DNA from: Boswellia sacra
Taxonomy: Eukaryota; Streptophyta; Magnoliopsida; Sapindales; Burseraceae
Assembly: GCA_013180625.2 (NCBI GenBank)
Contig: SNVD02016137.1
Coordinates: forward strand, 1-64,000
Length of the DNA: 64,000 nucleotides
Reading direction: 5' to 3'
The notes below the pieces were generated by a model. It was not told where the DNA came from. It worked only from the letters and a program-made list of their open reading frames with translations, and did not search any database. The position numbers and the translations under genes were made by a program. Position 1 is the first letter of the stretch; every line of letters starts with the position of its first letter. Shown here piece by piece: positions 47,045-59,061 of the stretch.

Positions 47045-49359
47045 TAACCCAATCACAACTTGTCACAATTCATTCACTTTAATGCTGGTATTTAACGGTA
47101 TCACATTTCACATTCGACATTTAATATATTCCCATAGGCTTGGCATATAATTTTGAATTCATAACACATCACACCGTTATACATGCCTTCACACATCACA
47201 ATATTGCAGTTCACTATCATAATTGAGGTTCTATGTAGGCTTCTCATTAATCGCATATACATTCATAAACACAATAAGCCTACATATCTCACATACACTT
47301 ATGGATGTGCACAATCCACACATTGACATCATTTCTACACATATAGAACCCCATTGAATTCTTTATTAGTGCCAACCCTTCCATTACTCTTCGATGTATT
47401 TCAATCACATCGTTGCATAACTATGTCCATGTATAACTAATCTCATTCAATTTCCACTCGTACACATTCATGGCACTCTAATACACATGGTTTTTCAGAC
47501 ATTCATTTGTCATGCCATCTTACATGAGGAAATAGTATCCTCGAATGTTTGGCATGTATTTCATTCTTCATATACACATATCGTTTCATTGGCAATATTA
47601 TTCAAGCCATATCACAACAAATTCACATATATGAGGGCACAGTCACATTTCTATATCTCACACACATAGAAGTTACACCAACATGTCAATCACATACACA
47701 TCAAAGTGTGTGAAATCACACATTTCATAAATCACTATAAACCCCAATCAAATCATTTCCTATATCAAGGTCCATGTATTGATGGCCCCATACACATTCC
47801 ATCAACACATTTCACATATATTCACGAACACAATCATTAAACACATTTCATTAAAAGTTAATATCTGTTGTGTCCTCAGAAGGGTCTAGCTACTTACCTG
47901 GTTAGCCTCGCCTTTTAATTTTGCTCTCATATGTTTCTTGATAAGCAGTTATTTAAAGTTCATCTCTTCTTCTTCTCCTTCCTCTCTGGTAACCATTGCC
48001 ATAGTCATGACACACTGATTAGTGTCCATTTAGAAGTCATTAAATCCCTTATAGGTTAACAACAATTCAACCAACCAATAACATCATTTATTAAACTCTA
48101 TAACACACACATATTGGTTGGATTATTATAATAAGGAGTTATTCATTTCCAATCATCACCAAACTTCATGGAACTCAAATAGACATACATATTATAGTCC
48201 ATAAATTTTATTGAGTCAAAATAAGGTCATATACCCCTTGAAAATCCTTAATTTCATTCACACAGCAAATCTGTCTGCAGACCTCTCCACTGAACAGTGA
48301 AACTTTGAAGAATTTTATAAAATTCTACAATAATCCAATCTCCACCAAACTTTCCAGTATAAAACTAGACACATATTAGAGTCATTCCACCAAAAATCAT
48401 GATTTTCTAAGGAGTTTAAGGCAGTCAGACGGAATTTATTTCACATACTCAGTTCTGGAACTTAACATTCACAGTTCTTTAAGTTCAGATTTGAAATATC
48501 ATAACAATTCATACACAACTCCAAAAACCATGAAAATTTACAGTCTAACAGAAAACATACCCAAGGGTTTGTGTATTAAAAATCACAAAATTTAACAAAG
48601 ATTTGCCCCCTCAAATTGAGTTCATTCCTCCTGCCCTGTTTTAAAACAGGGGAATTCTCAATTTCGAACCAGAACTTCAAAAATTCATTACAATTCACAC
48701 ACTACGAATTTTTGAGTGTTTCAAAATTCTATAAACTCCTTGACATGTCTAGTTTATCATATAAAAATTTCAGAGTCAGCAAACAACCATGGAATTTATA
48801 GGAATTTTCGGACTTGGCACTGTTTAGAAAAACAACTCTGCAGGATTTATACTCATACTTTACTTCTAGCTTCCTAGCATCATCAAATCTTTAAATTCTT
48901 CCATAATTCACTCTAATTCATGTTTTTCTAGCCATTTACAGAATATGTCTGACATGAAATATCACAAAAAACAATAAACCATCACTCAATTGCATGGTTA
49001 TGGCTAGAGTTAGAGAGAGAGAGAAGTGAATTCTTACATCTTGGCCTCTTGTTTCCTTCCTCTCTTCTTGATTCCATGGAAAAATTGAGGGAAAAAGAGG
49101 GAGAGAGGGTGCTGGACGTTCAAAGAGAAAGGGGGAAGAAAAATGAATTTTCTAAACTTGTCTCATGCTTTATAGATATACATCACACAAGCATTTCACT
49201 TAAACCCCCACATTTTCTTAGCTTTTCACTCACACCCTTCTATCTCTCATCTAATTTCATCCCTCTCCATATATATACATACATACATCATTATGTTAAT
49301 AATACATATTTTTACAATATACATGTAAGTCAAACTTACTTAAAATTTGGGGTGTCACA

Positions 49360-51285
49360 ACTTAATTTATTTTTATAGATAATTAATGGAGTTGTTTATT
49401 ATTTATTAAATTAATTTGTTTATTAATTGTGTTTTGTTGAAGTAAATGAATGTCTTTAGTGTCTATTGGTGATAAGAATTCAAAGCATATTTTTGTTCTG
49501 ATAATGTTAGTATGAATTCCTTTATTATCAACTTTAAATGAATGTATTTGTGTTAAGAATGGAGTACCTAGGGTAATATTTTGACTAAGATTTTTTACTA
49601 ATATAAATGTTGTTTTGAAGCAATATCCTTTATTACTTATTTTGACTTTTGATAACTTGGACTTGACTTCTAAGGACATTCCATTTGTACCATGTAGTCT
49701 TTCATACGTTTTCTCATAATATTGTGTTGGAATATGACATTCTCTAAGACAATTTTGATATACTCCTGAGTCTACTAAAGCAATTGTTTCTATTTGTAAA
49801 TAATTATCTTTATGTAATAATATTCCTACGTATCATTTTTTATAATCAATCTTTTCTATAATTTGTATATATTCTGTTTTTGTTTTTGAACTAGAAGCTA
49901 AATTTTAATCTTTATTCTTAAATTCAAGAATTGTTAATCTAGTTTGAGTTTGGAGTTGTTCTAATTATTGATTTTAAATTTCTTTTTTAATCTCTTTTTT
50001 TTGTTCCTTTAGATTTCTGATTTCTTGTTGTAATTCTCATGTAGTAACCTATTGAATAGAGTTTGTGATCGATATTTATCCTATATATTGTTTAAACTAA
50101 ATGTTTCTAGAGTCTTAATAATACTTTCTTGCTCTAAAATTTCTTTTAATCTTATTAAATATTCTCCTTTTATATTCGGATCAAAATTTTATCAATAATA
50201 TCCAATAGAAATTGTTTATCAGTATTTTTAGTAATAACATTAATTTGCTTACAGTTACATAATCCTTCTGTACAATTTGAAGATTTACTAATTTCTGATA
50301 TATCGTCAGTATCTTAAATTTCTTGAATATCATTATCATCATCACTAATACTAAATTCTTGACTAGAATGTTCTAAATAATAATTTATTAATTTTATTCT
50401 CTTAGTTCATCTTGGTCATTTAAAAGTTCATTGACTTTATTTTTCCTTTTACATTGTTTTGATGTATGACCAGGTTGCCTACAATTCCAACATATTAAAT
50501 GTTTTCTAGACCTTGAATAATTCTTCTTAGGTTTGTACTTTTTCTTATTCTTCTTCTAATATTGATTATCAAATTGACTTTTGTATTACAAAGAATTTTT
50601 GATTTATTCTTTTTATATTTTCTAGAATAGGATGGTGGCTTAAGATTGTCATAACTATATTGTGCACAAAATGATCCCATCGTTTTACTAAATATTCCTA
50701 TTTTTTTTTCTTTTTGTTCTTGACAAATTGCTAAACCTTCTTTTTTAATAAAAGCAAAAATTGACCGTATATTATATTATCCCAAGGAATTGAATTTCCT
50801 CTTGTTATTTTTGTTAATTTATTGACTATTTACTCATAAAAGAATTTTGGTAATCCTGAAATAAATCTCTGTTTCTAAAAAGAAGCATTGCAATCTTGTC
50901 TTTTAAATATGTTTGTTATAAATACATCCTTGTACCATCTAAAATCTCCTAAAGTTGGACATCTAAGATTTGTTAAAATTATTTTTGAACTAGCTAATTT
51001 CTCTTTAAGATTTCCTATAAAATGCATTGAAATAGTCTATATTAGTAACATTTTGAGTTTTTTGAATATTTACACACCCATCTTCATCTTCTACTTGGGT
51101 TTTTTTTCTACATGATTAAGTATTATTTGTTGATTACTAAATCCTATACAATTATCACACCAATATTTTAATGATCCTGTAAACCCTGCAACTAATAATT
51201 TAGCAGCCTCACTATCACTTGTGTCATAAGCAATATCCTTGATTAAGAGAGTATATAACAATGGTGATTAAACCTAAATGTTTTC
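49360..51285 (-). pseudogene. Endogenous pararetrovirus, coat-protein zinc finger and protease remnant
   Basis: In viral order on the minus strand (high to low coordinates): a coat-protein-like segment near 51130-51280; a CCHC zinc finger of the C-x2-C-x4-H-x4-C type at about 50453-50494, as in caulimovirid coat proteins; and a retropepsin-like protease with Asp-Ser-Gly near 49767-49775 and a downstream Leu-Gly-Thr-Pro-Phe block within 49383-49679. Many stops and frame changes separate them and no frame is longer than about 100 codons. Order and domains indicate Caulimoviridae, perhaps petuvirus-like; genus uncertain. The solo LTR at 45499-49359 splits this copy from its reverse transcriptase. 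Confidence 0.7.
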
Positions 51286-51649
51286 AGGGTTGATCCCATA
51301 AGAAGAAAACATATTCAAAGTTTACTTTTATTAAGAGCATGAATATTTTTGTTAGATGCTTAATGACCTTTGAAGGCCATACATTATACTAACGCTACAT
51401 TGTTTCAAAAGATTGTACGTAAATTCTAATTTGACCGTGCTTATTTATAAAAACAAAAGTTGAATTAAAAATTTAAATAAACTAATTAATTATGCAAAGA
51501 TTTTCTTTTTAAGGACATTTATAACTATATTACATATAAAGTTTTTTTTTTTAAATTTTCTCATTGGTGCTTTTATGTTTTTAAATAACATAGATCAATG
51601 CATGAGTTGAATATCCTCAGAGGACTTATTATTTCTCCTCATCTTTGTA
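51286..51649. other. Unassigned stretch
   Basis: AT-rich, no coding signal. Confidence 0.4.
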
Positions 51650-52170
51650 AAGCTCCTAAGATCAATTCAATTTTTTGGCATCCTCCTTTGCCTTGGACCA
51701 ATTAATACTGGTGGTCTTTCTAAGGGGAATCCAAGTCCTGCAGCATGTGCAGGAATTTTTAGAAATTTTAAAGGGGAGTTTCTTGGGGGCTTTAGTATCG
51801 CTATTGGTTTTCATACTTCCTTTTATGCTGAGATGTTACCAATCATTGTACTCATTACTACAGCACACTCTAGAGTTTGGGACTTTTTATGTGTGGAGAA
51901 TGATTCCTTCTCTGCTATTAACTGTTCCTTGAACTAATCGTATCATCCTCCTTGGGAATTGTACTTCAAATGGTTTAACTGCAAGATAGTAGTTCATAAT
52001 TTGACTATAAAGTTTCAACATATCCATTGTGAAGGTAATACGGCTGCTGACAAATTGGTTAACATTGGTTTGACTTCGGGATCCTATGTCTGGTCGGAAG
52101 AGCTTCCACATGACTTGGTTTATTTTCTAAAACATGATTCTGCTGGCTTTCCTAGGTTTAGATTCTCTTG
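51650..52170 (+). pseudogene. LINE (non-LTR retrotransposon) RNase H domain fragment
   Basis: The three-frame translation gives the RNase H-like C-terminal domain common in plant LINE polyproteins: FWHPPLPW (51676 region), then in another frame INTGGLSKGNPSPAACAG, FYAEMLP, and finally HCEGNTAADKLVNIG (52027-52070). The active-site Asp expected in the first block is Gly here, and there is a TAA at about 51935 plus frameshifts, so the fragment is inactive. The reverse transcriptase part is absent. Could also be a captured copy of the same domain found in some host genes. Confidence 0.65.
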
Positions 52171-53341
52171 ATCTTGTATTGCACGGCATGCATCTTATTT
52201 CTTTCTTTTGATTGTTCTTTTCTTCTCTTTGTATTAGACTTCACTTTTGAGGGTTAAGGCTTATTACATCCCCCTTTCTAGGTGTCATCTTTTCTTTTTC
52301 ATTTATAAAATCTTCTCTTGCTGTGCCGAGGTTTCCTCAAAAGAAAAGAAAAACTATGTATATTTCGTCTCGAAAAAAGCGTTTCAATTAGTATCTCAAC
52401 TAAATGATTTAGATCATAGAGTGATTGATCGCATTTTTACTAGATAGAAAAGTAATATTCAAAATGAATCTAATGCTCCTTTCGAAAGATGTTCAAAGTC
52501 TCCTCCTTAAAGATTCTTGATTTGGGTATAGAATTTACTAATATATTTGAAGGCTTTTGGTGCTCCTTTAATTTGCTTTAATTGAATTCTCTATATTACT
52601 TTCCTTTCTATTAATAACTTAATCTCTCCAAATCTCAATTTTGGTTAACGTAAATTTAGAAGACATATTTCAAAAATAGTATTACTTTTTATGTTAACCT
52701 GCATTGATTTATGATATAATTAATTAAATGCATACACAAAATATCCTAGTAGTTTCTGTCACTAATTAAAAATAAATAAATTAGAATAGTATCAGTTTAT
52801 ATAAATAAATTTATAAATATAGTATTATTCAAATATATACAAACCTCAAGCGAAGCCATACATAACTGATCATGCTAGTAATACATTATTTTCACAAGTA
52901 TTCATGCTCAAATTGATTGTATTTGAAATAAAATAAAAATAACTCATATGCAAAGCCATAAACGACTTATTGGAAATTAAGATTATAATTTATCCATTAA
53001 AATAGAATTAGCATGAATCGCTCCATTATTGTGTAAATAACGTGACCTACCCCTTTGTTTATGTGTAATTAGTTAATATGTAAATTTTGTAATTGCCTTT
53101 TGTTAATGTAAATTTCCTCTAGATTTCTCTCATCTTAATCTATGACACACAAATTCTCTGTTTAAAAAACTTGTGAGCAATTCTGTAATATATGCCTCGA
53201 GTTTTCGATGTATTCAATCTTATCTTATAAAAACTAATATATTTGACAATAAATTGGGCTTTTGGAGAAAACTAATTAGTGCTTAATTAATCAAAGAATT
53301 GTTCTATTCAATCCCACTTTCCAATAGTCTTCATCCTTCAC

Positions 53342-53363
53342 TTATATATATATATATATATAC

Positions 53364-53394
<31 letters not shown>

Positions 53395-53416
53395 TGTATG
53401 TATGTATGTATGTATT
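53342..53416. repeat. Palindromic microsatellite (TA)n-(CATA)n-(TATG)n
   Basis: An ATAC/CATA run is followed directly by its mirror TATG/GTAT run, giving a nearly perfect inverted repeat of about 55 bp that could form a hairpin or cruciform. Confidence 0.9.
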
Positions 53417-53799
53417 TGTACAATTTTGCTCTAAAATTGAATTACTAAAGAGGAAAATTCTTTCGGATTTGCTTTGATATAGACAATTTAATCTCTTAAA
53501 CAAATAAGGTAAAACTGCAAAAAAGAAAAGAAAAAAAAAAAAAAAGCTCTTACAATGAATATAGTTTCAAGGAAACTGTTTACTTAGTCTGAAGTCAATG
53601 ACTACTAAAATCACTCGTCTCTCTGTCAAAGAGGACCCGTCGGCAGACTATATAAGTATGGGCTTGTAGGAGAATTAGAAAAATTAAACTGATTCAATGG
53701 AAACTGATAAAATTGAAACAGCCCAGATTGTGCAATAGACATGTACTCCAAATCCAAAATCGATCTATGTCCAAAAAAACCGCGTGCAAGACTAATTAC

Positions 53800-53813
53800 G
53801 GCGAGCAAACAGA

Positions 53814-53844
<31 letters not shown>

Positions 53845-53920
53845 TACCAACCTCACAACTTTCTTACCAAGGCTAAATATAGCGAGCAAACAGACGAAAA
53901 TATATATAATTCCCTGAAAT
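53800..53920. repeat. Short direct repeat with (TA)n
   Basis: GCGAGCAAACAGATGAATAT at 53802 and GCGAGCAAACAGACGAAAAT at 53882, with a TA run of about 28 bp after the first. Confidence 0.85.
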
Positions 53921-54175
53921 CTGTAACAACTATATATGAGCATATTACAAGCAAAGAAACAAATTAGCCAAGCTAGAAAGAGACCTAACCTTAATTAGTA
54001 AAAACATGGCAGATTGAATCGCAGAACTTAGTTCCATCTCCAAGAGAAACTCGCGAATTAACTTGCATATAATAAAAAACTCAGTGATACATCAAAATGA
54101 TAATTTAGAAATTAAATAGGGTTTAATGAGAAAAAATAGGGGTTTAAAATTTTTAATAGAGTAAATTTAAAAGTG

Positions 54176-54225
54176 AGGGTTCTTTTTTTTTTTTTTTCAT
54201 GAGGGTTCTTTTTTTTTTTTTTTCA
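54176..54225. repeat. Duplicated poly-T tract
   Basis: GAGGGTTC followed by about 15 T occurs twice in a row. Confidence 0.9.
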
Positions 54226-55936
54226 AACTTATAATTTAAACAAAATCCCTTTTAATCCCAATACGTGCCAAATTTGTCCTTAGCTCTTATATATAATTTC
54301 TTCACACTGATTTTATATTCTACCAATTTGAAGAACAGCTTCTTAAGTTTTTTTTTTTATCTATTTCCAGGCAAATTAATGGTTACGAACCTGTCCTATT
54401 AACAAATTTGCAGGTTGGCAGGGAGGCTAACAAGGACATTAAAATTATGATATTAATAATATTTCTTTGCTTTCTCATTTTATTGACACATCTATTCCTA
54501 AAATTTAAAATTATGATATATTCCAAATATCAGCTTCTCCTGAGATTTATTTAACTTTACTACTATCCTTATCGATTTGGACAAGAGAACTTTGGCTTGC
54601 ATGAATTGATTTTCAATTCAATGAGTTTGAGTTTGATAGTACTTTTTTACCCGTTATTTGTGACCTCTTTTCTGAAATCTGGTTTTAAGTTCTGATTCTT
54701 TCATTGGTTTGAATGATTTCAGATTAATACTTTAATTAATTGGTGGGTTGTCGGAGATTTTTTTTTATATAATTATTTTACCCTAGCAATTGTTATTGTT
54801 TTCGAACAAATCTTTTGATGCAAATTCACAAGATTTTTTTCTACATCAAAACAAGTTAACAACAATCATTTTGAAGAAATATCCTGGTCTTTCAATAGTC
54901 TTTTTGTTTCGTAACGTTGTAAAATAACCAAAATGTCAACGTGGATGGACATCGGCCGATGATTGACGACCAGAAGAGTAGTATTATCCAATGTTTCCTC
55001 TGCATGTGTGCAACTATATCAATTATTTCCTCAGTGTAATGTCACATATTTTGTCATTTGTTTTAATCAACATCGATATCATCCAGAAAGGAAAGAAATG
55101 AAGTTTAAAGCCCACCTGTTGTATATTTTTCTGTTTAATAGAATTTAATTATATGCATGGCTTGCAATTTTTTATATTGACAAAAATGTTGCAAATAATA
55201 TATAATTATGTGTTTAAGTTGATGTAAAGCCAGTGGGTAGAAATGAATTAAGATAAGGAGTATAATGAGAACAAATGAACGTAAGAAAGCTCAAGCAAAA
55301 TGAGAGTGAGCGAAACTTGAGAGAGGAAGAGACGGGGCAAGAAAATAAGCAAAGTGGGTCATATCATACGTGAAACAATGGAATCATTGAAGCTAATATG
55401 CATGTTTCATTCTCTTGAACACCCTTTGTAGTTTATATAGGGAATTACAGTCTACATTTTTTGCTCAGTGGGAGACAAAATGGCTTGTAACTGATGGTAA
55501 AATTCGGTCAAATAAATGGCAATTTGATGGGCGCATTAAATGAGTAAGAAAAACCTGGCAACTCGGTGGTGAAATTTCACACATTTAAACAAAATTAATT
55601 CGTTTTATAAATATGTAGATGGTACTTAGACCATGTGTGGTGGACGATATTTTATAGTATAATATTATATTATATTATATTATATTGTATTATACATTAA
55701 TAAGAATAGTATTATGTCAAATTTATATTATGTTATCTGTACATACGCATTGTATTACTTTATAACAAAAAAATAATAAACATATTTTAAATACATATAT
55801 ATAATATAATATTTTTATTTTATAAAAATTAATTAATTATTACTTTTTAACTCGTCAGACTCCCGTTGCCGTGGGTCTCTGGCTTGCTTTTAATCATTTT
55901 GATAACTTATAGTGACAATTGTCAGACACTTATATA

Positions 55937-56879
55937 CAGGGGTGGAGCCACGTTCGTGGTCCCCCATGTTGAAAAAAATTATTAAGTTATATGATAGCCT
56001 CGGTTACCTATATGTATCATATATTTAAATTGGCCTATTTGACCTCTCAATAACTTTGATAAAATATATCAATATGGGCATATTAGAATTTTCATATTAA
56101 ATGATCCCCAATACCCACTTTTTTTTCAATCATTCTTTCTCATCGTTCATTTTTTCAAATTTGTTTTTTTAATAACTTTTATTACAATTTATGAATAAGA
56201 GTAAAATAGAAAATTTAAAGTAAATAGGTCCCACCTTTTTCAAGCATTCTCTCTCATCTTGCCTTTTTTACAAACTTGTCCTCTTAACAACTTGTGTTAC
56301 AATAAATGAATATGGGTACAACTAAAATGTTTAATTAAATGATCTCCACTTTGTTACTAAAATATACTCTCATGCATTTGACTTTTTTTCTATTAAAATG
56401 TTAATTTAATTTTTCTTTTTCTATTTCAATTCTAATATATCTTTCCTTCTTCAATTGGAATACTAATTTCCCTTTTCTATTCTTACTCTAATGATAATTT
56501 CTTTTTCCCCTTTTCTTTTCCAATTTAAATAATGATGTTAATTTGATTTTCCTTTTTCTGTTTCATTTCTAATATATCTTTCATTTTCCTATTGGAAAAC
56601 TAATTTCCCTTTTTTATTCCTACTCTAATAATAATTTCTTTGTCCCCCAAAACAACCCCAAACATACCCCACCCCCCCCCTCCCCCCAACCAAAGATTGT
56701 TAGTTTTTTTAATCTGTTTTACAGATTTTTTTCGGATTTTAACCATGTTTATTCCTACTCTAATAGCCATGTTTTTCTTACTTTTATAATATTAATTTTA
56801 TAATGTATTTTTTTGGTTAGACAAAAACAAAAGTTCATGAATTGGCCCCCCTAGACTTTGGATACCGGCTCCGCCCCTG
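55937..56879. mobile_element. hAT-type nonautonomous element, 943 bp, perfect 8-bp target duplication
   Basis: Begins CAGGGGTGGAGCC and ends GGCTCCGCCCCTG (terminal inverted repeats with one mismatch over 13 bp). Flanked by CTTATATA at 55929-55936 and 56880-56887. Interior has internal duplications (ATCATTCTTTCTCATC-like and AATTTCCCTTTTCTATTC-like blocks) and a C-rich patch near 56655-56690. No open frame. Confidence 0.9.
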
Positions 56880-57650
56880 CTTATATATACTTTGTACTCT
56901 TTTGTCATTGATTCCTTATAATTTTATTATTTAATGAAATTTAATAAATGATTTCGACACATAATTAATTTCAACTGAGTATTAGTACATATACCAATTT
57001 TGTATACAAATATAATTCTGAATACACACATAAGGTCAACTCCTTTATATTAACACATCATGTATCCTTAGTAATAATTCATTTATCAACTAGAATTTTT
57101 CACCTTTTTTTTCATTTTGTGTATATAAACTCCTATATCTAGTACCATTGATTTCACTTTCAATTTCTAAAATTTTATAAGTTAGTGGTTTTTTATGATA
57201 GCATTGATAAAATATGTTGATGAGTAGTGATATATTTCTCAAAATTTATCCCAAAATCATGTATCTGAAATGACATGATATGATTTAAAAACTAACACAT
57301 CATCCATTACAACATTAAGCAATGTACTTAAAAATTATATATTAATTAAATACATATTATTTAACATTGAATTTGGGGTGAGTATTATTATTCACTGTTT
57401 AATCCTTATATACTGTGTGGAGTTAAATGACATAAGAAATCAAATTAATTTTATTTAATTAACATGTATAATTTGTTTATAAATTTTCAATTTATTTGTA
57501 AATGGGTTTATGAGCAATTTTAACTTTTCTAATGATTCCTTAATTTCATATTATTTTTATTAATTTGATGCCATATGACAATTCTCTAGTATTCGAACTA
57601 TCCTATGACAAAAATTAATAACTTCTTTCTTAGTTGAGTTGAAACGGTGT

Positions 57651-57690
57651 CAGCGGGGGCGGAGCCAGGATGCAAAGTGTGGGGGCCCAA
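57651..57690 (+). mobile_element. Orphan hAT-type left terminus
   Basis: CAGCGGGGGCGGAGCCAGG resembles the end of the element at 55937, but I find no matching right end downstream to 61374. Confidence 0.4.
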
Positions 57691-58433
57691 TTTATTAACC
57701 TATTTTTCTAACACAAAAATATAAAAATTAAATTACATAACAAGAATTATTATTACAAAAAAGGGTTAAGTCCAAAAAGACATGTAAAATAAAGCCAATT
57801 GACAACTTAAAAAGTCTTATACATATATTAAAAATCCAAATAAAACTTGTCGTTCTTTTAAATCTTAAAAATTATCTATGATTAATTCTATGATAAATGT
57901 TTTAGTAATTTCCTTCTCAATTTGAGGTTATTATAGACAAAAGAAAAGAAAATATTTTTAAAATAGAAAAAGATCTAGAAAAGAAGAAATTAGTATTATA
58001 ATAGGATTAGAAAAATATATTAATTTTTAAATAGAAAAAATAAATTAAATTAATATTTTAGTGGACAAAGAAAAGTTCAGATGCTAGAGAGTGTACTTTA
58101 ATCAGTATACAAACTGATTTGTTATAATATAATTGGATACTGAATATATAAAGTCAATTTATTTAATAAAGGTTGTTGATATATAAAAAAATAATAATGT
58201 TATATCAATTTGAATACACGAGTTTGTATATAATGTTTATAAATGTAACATTTAATTTTCAAAATTGACACAATTACTCTCCTTTACCAATAGTTTTAAA
58301 ATATTAAAATTACAAAGTTTGGACAAAATAACACAATTACCCTTCACTTTAACAATTATATGTTTTACAATATTTTTTATATTTTAATTTGCAAAATTAA
58401 AAAATAATAACATAAATTTGTTACCTGTCCATG

Positions 58434-59017
58434 ACAATCTGTCAACCTCGGCAGCGCAGATGTTCAGTAGCTGTAATAACATTAATTTGGACCTATCTAT
58501 GCATATAGCTTGACTGTCATTGCATTTGGATATATTTTTAAATAATAATATAAAATTTTGCAAATTAAACAATTGCATCAATGACATTAGAATGATTGAA
58601 TCAATAACAATTTATCAACCTCAACCTCAGAGCAGATATTCAGTAGCTGTCATAACCTTTGGAACTGTCTATGATACATAGTTTGAATGTCATTGCATTT
58701 GGACGTATGACAAATTCAAAATGTTATGATACTTTTTGAATTTTATAACAATTGGACCAATTTCTTAATCAAAAGGATAAATCACACCTAAAATTGATAT
58801 GACCAAAGCAAATAATTATGATTAGTCAACATACTAAATACCTATCTATGATATATAGTTTGAATGTCATTGCATTTGGACGCGTGACAAATTCAAAATG
58901 TTATGATACTTTTTGAATTTTATAACAATTGGACCAATTTCTTAATCGAAAGGATAAATCACACGTTAAACTGATATGACCAAAGCAAATAATTATGATT
59001 AGTCAACATACTAAATA
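58434..59017. repeat. Tandem triplication, about 175-177 bp unit
   Basis: GTTTGAATGTCATTGCATTT occurs at 58681 and 58858 (177-bp spacing) with nearly identical context through AATTATGATTAGTCAACATA. An older, more diverged copy precedes it, with CAACCTC...GCAGATGTTCAGTAGCTGT at about 58444 and a similar segment 174 bp later. Confidence 0.85.
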
Positions 59018-59061
59018 TTATCTAAATAAATGATATCTAATACTATAACAATATTAAAATT

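Larger units (their letters stand above)
45499..49359 (-). mobile_element. Solo LTR, 3.86 kb, with perfect 5-bp target duplication
   Basis: The plus strand begins TGTCACATCCCG and ends GGGTGTCACA. It is flanked by ACTTA on both sides (45494-45498 and 49360-49364). No internal domain is present, so it is the product of recombination between two LTRs. The text at the left edge (TGTCACATCCCG, then ACTCAGTAAGC near 45641) parallels the Ty3 LTR at 2046 (TGACACGACCCG, then AACTCAGTGAG), suggesting a related chromovirus in minus orientation. It holds two internal tandem repeats. Confidence 0.85.
52171..55936. other. Gene-free AT-rich stretch
   Basis: Contains microsatellites and short duplications only. 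Open frames such as 53626-53943 are created by TA repeats. Confidence 0.55.
56888..59061. other. Gene-free AT-rich stretch
   Basis: Holds the orphan hAT-type terminus at 57651 and the tandem repeat at 58434-59017; no coding signal. Confidence 0.55.

Noticed and set aside
45499..49359. Complete LTR retrotransposon between the two viral pieces
   Set aside because: No gag or pol, primer-binding site or second LTR occurs between the termini; it is a single LTR.
53626..53967. Open frames on both strands with Tyr-Ile repeats
   Set aside because: They are produced by the TA microsatellite and have no domain.
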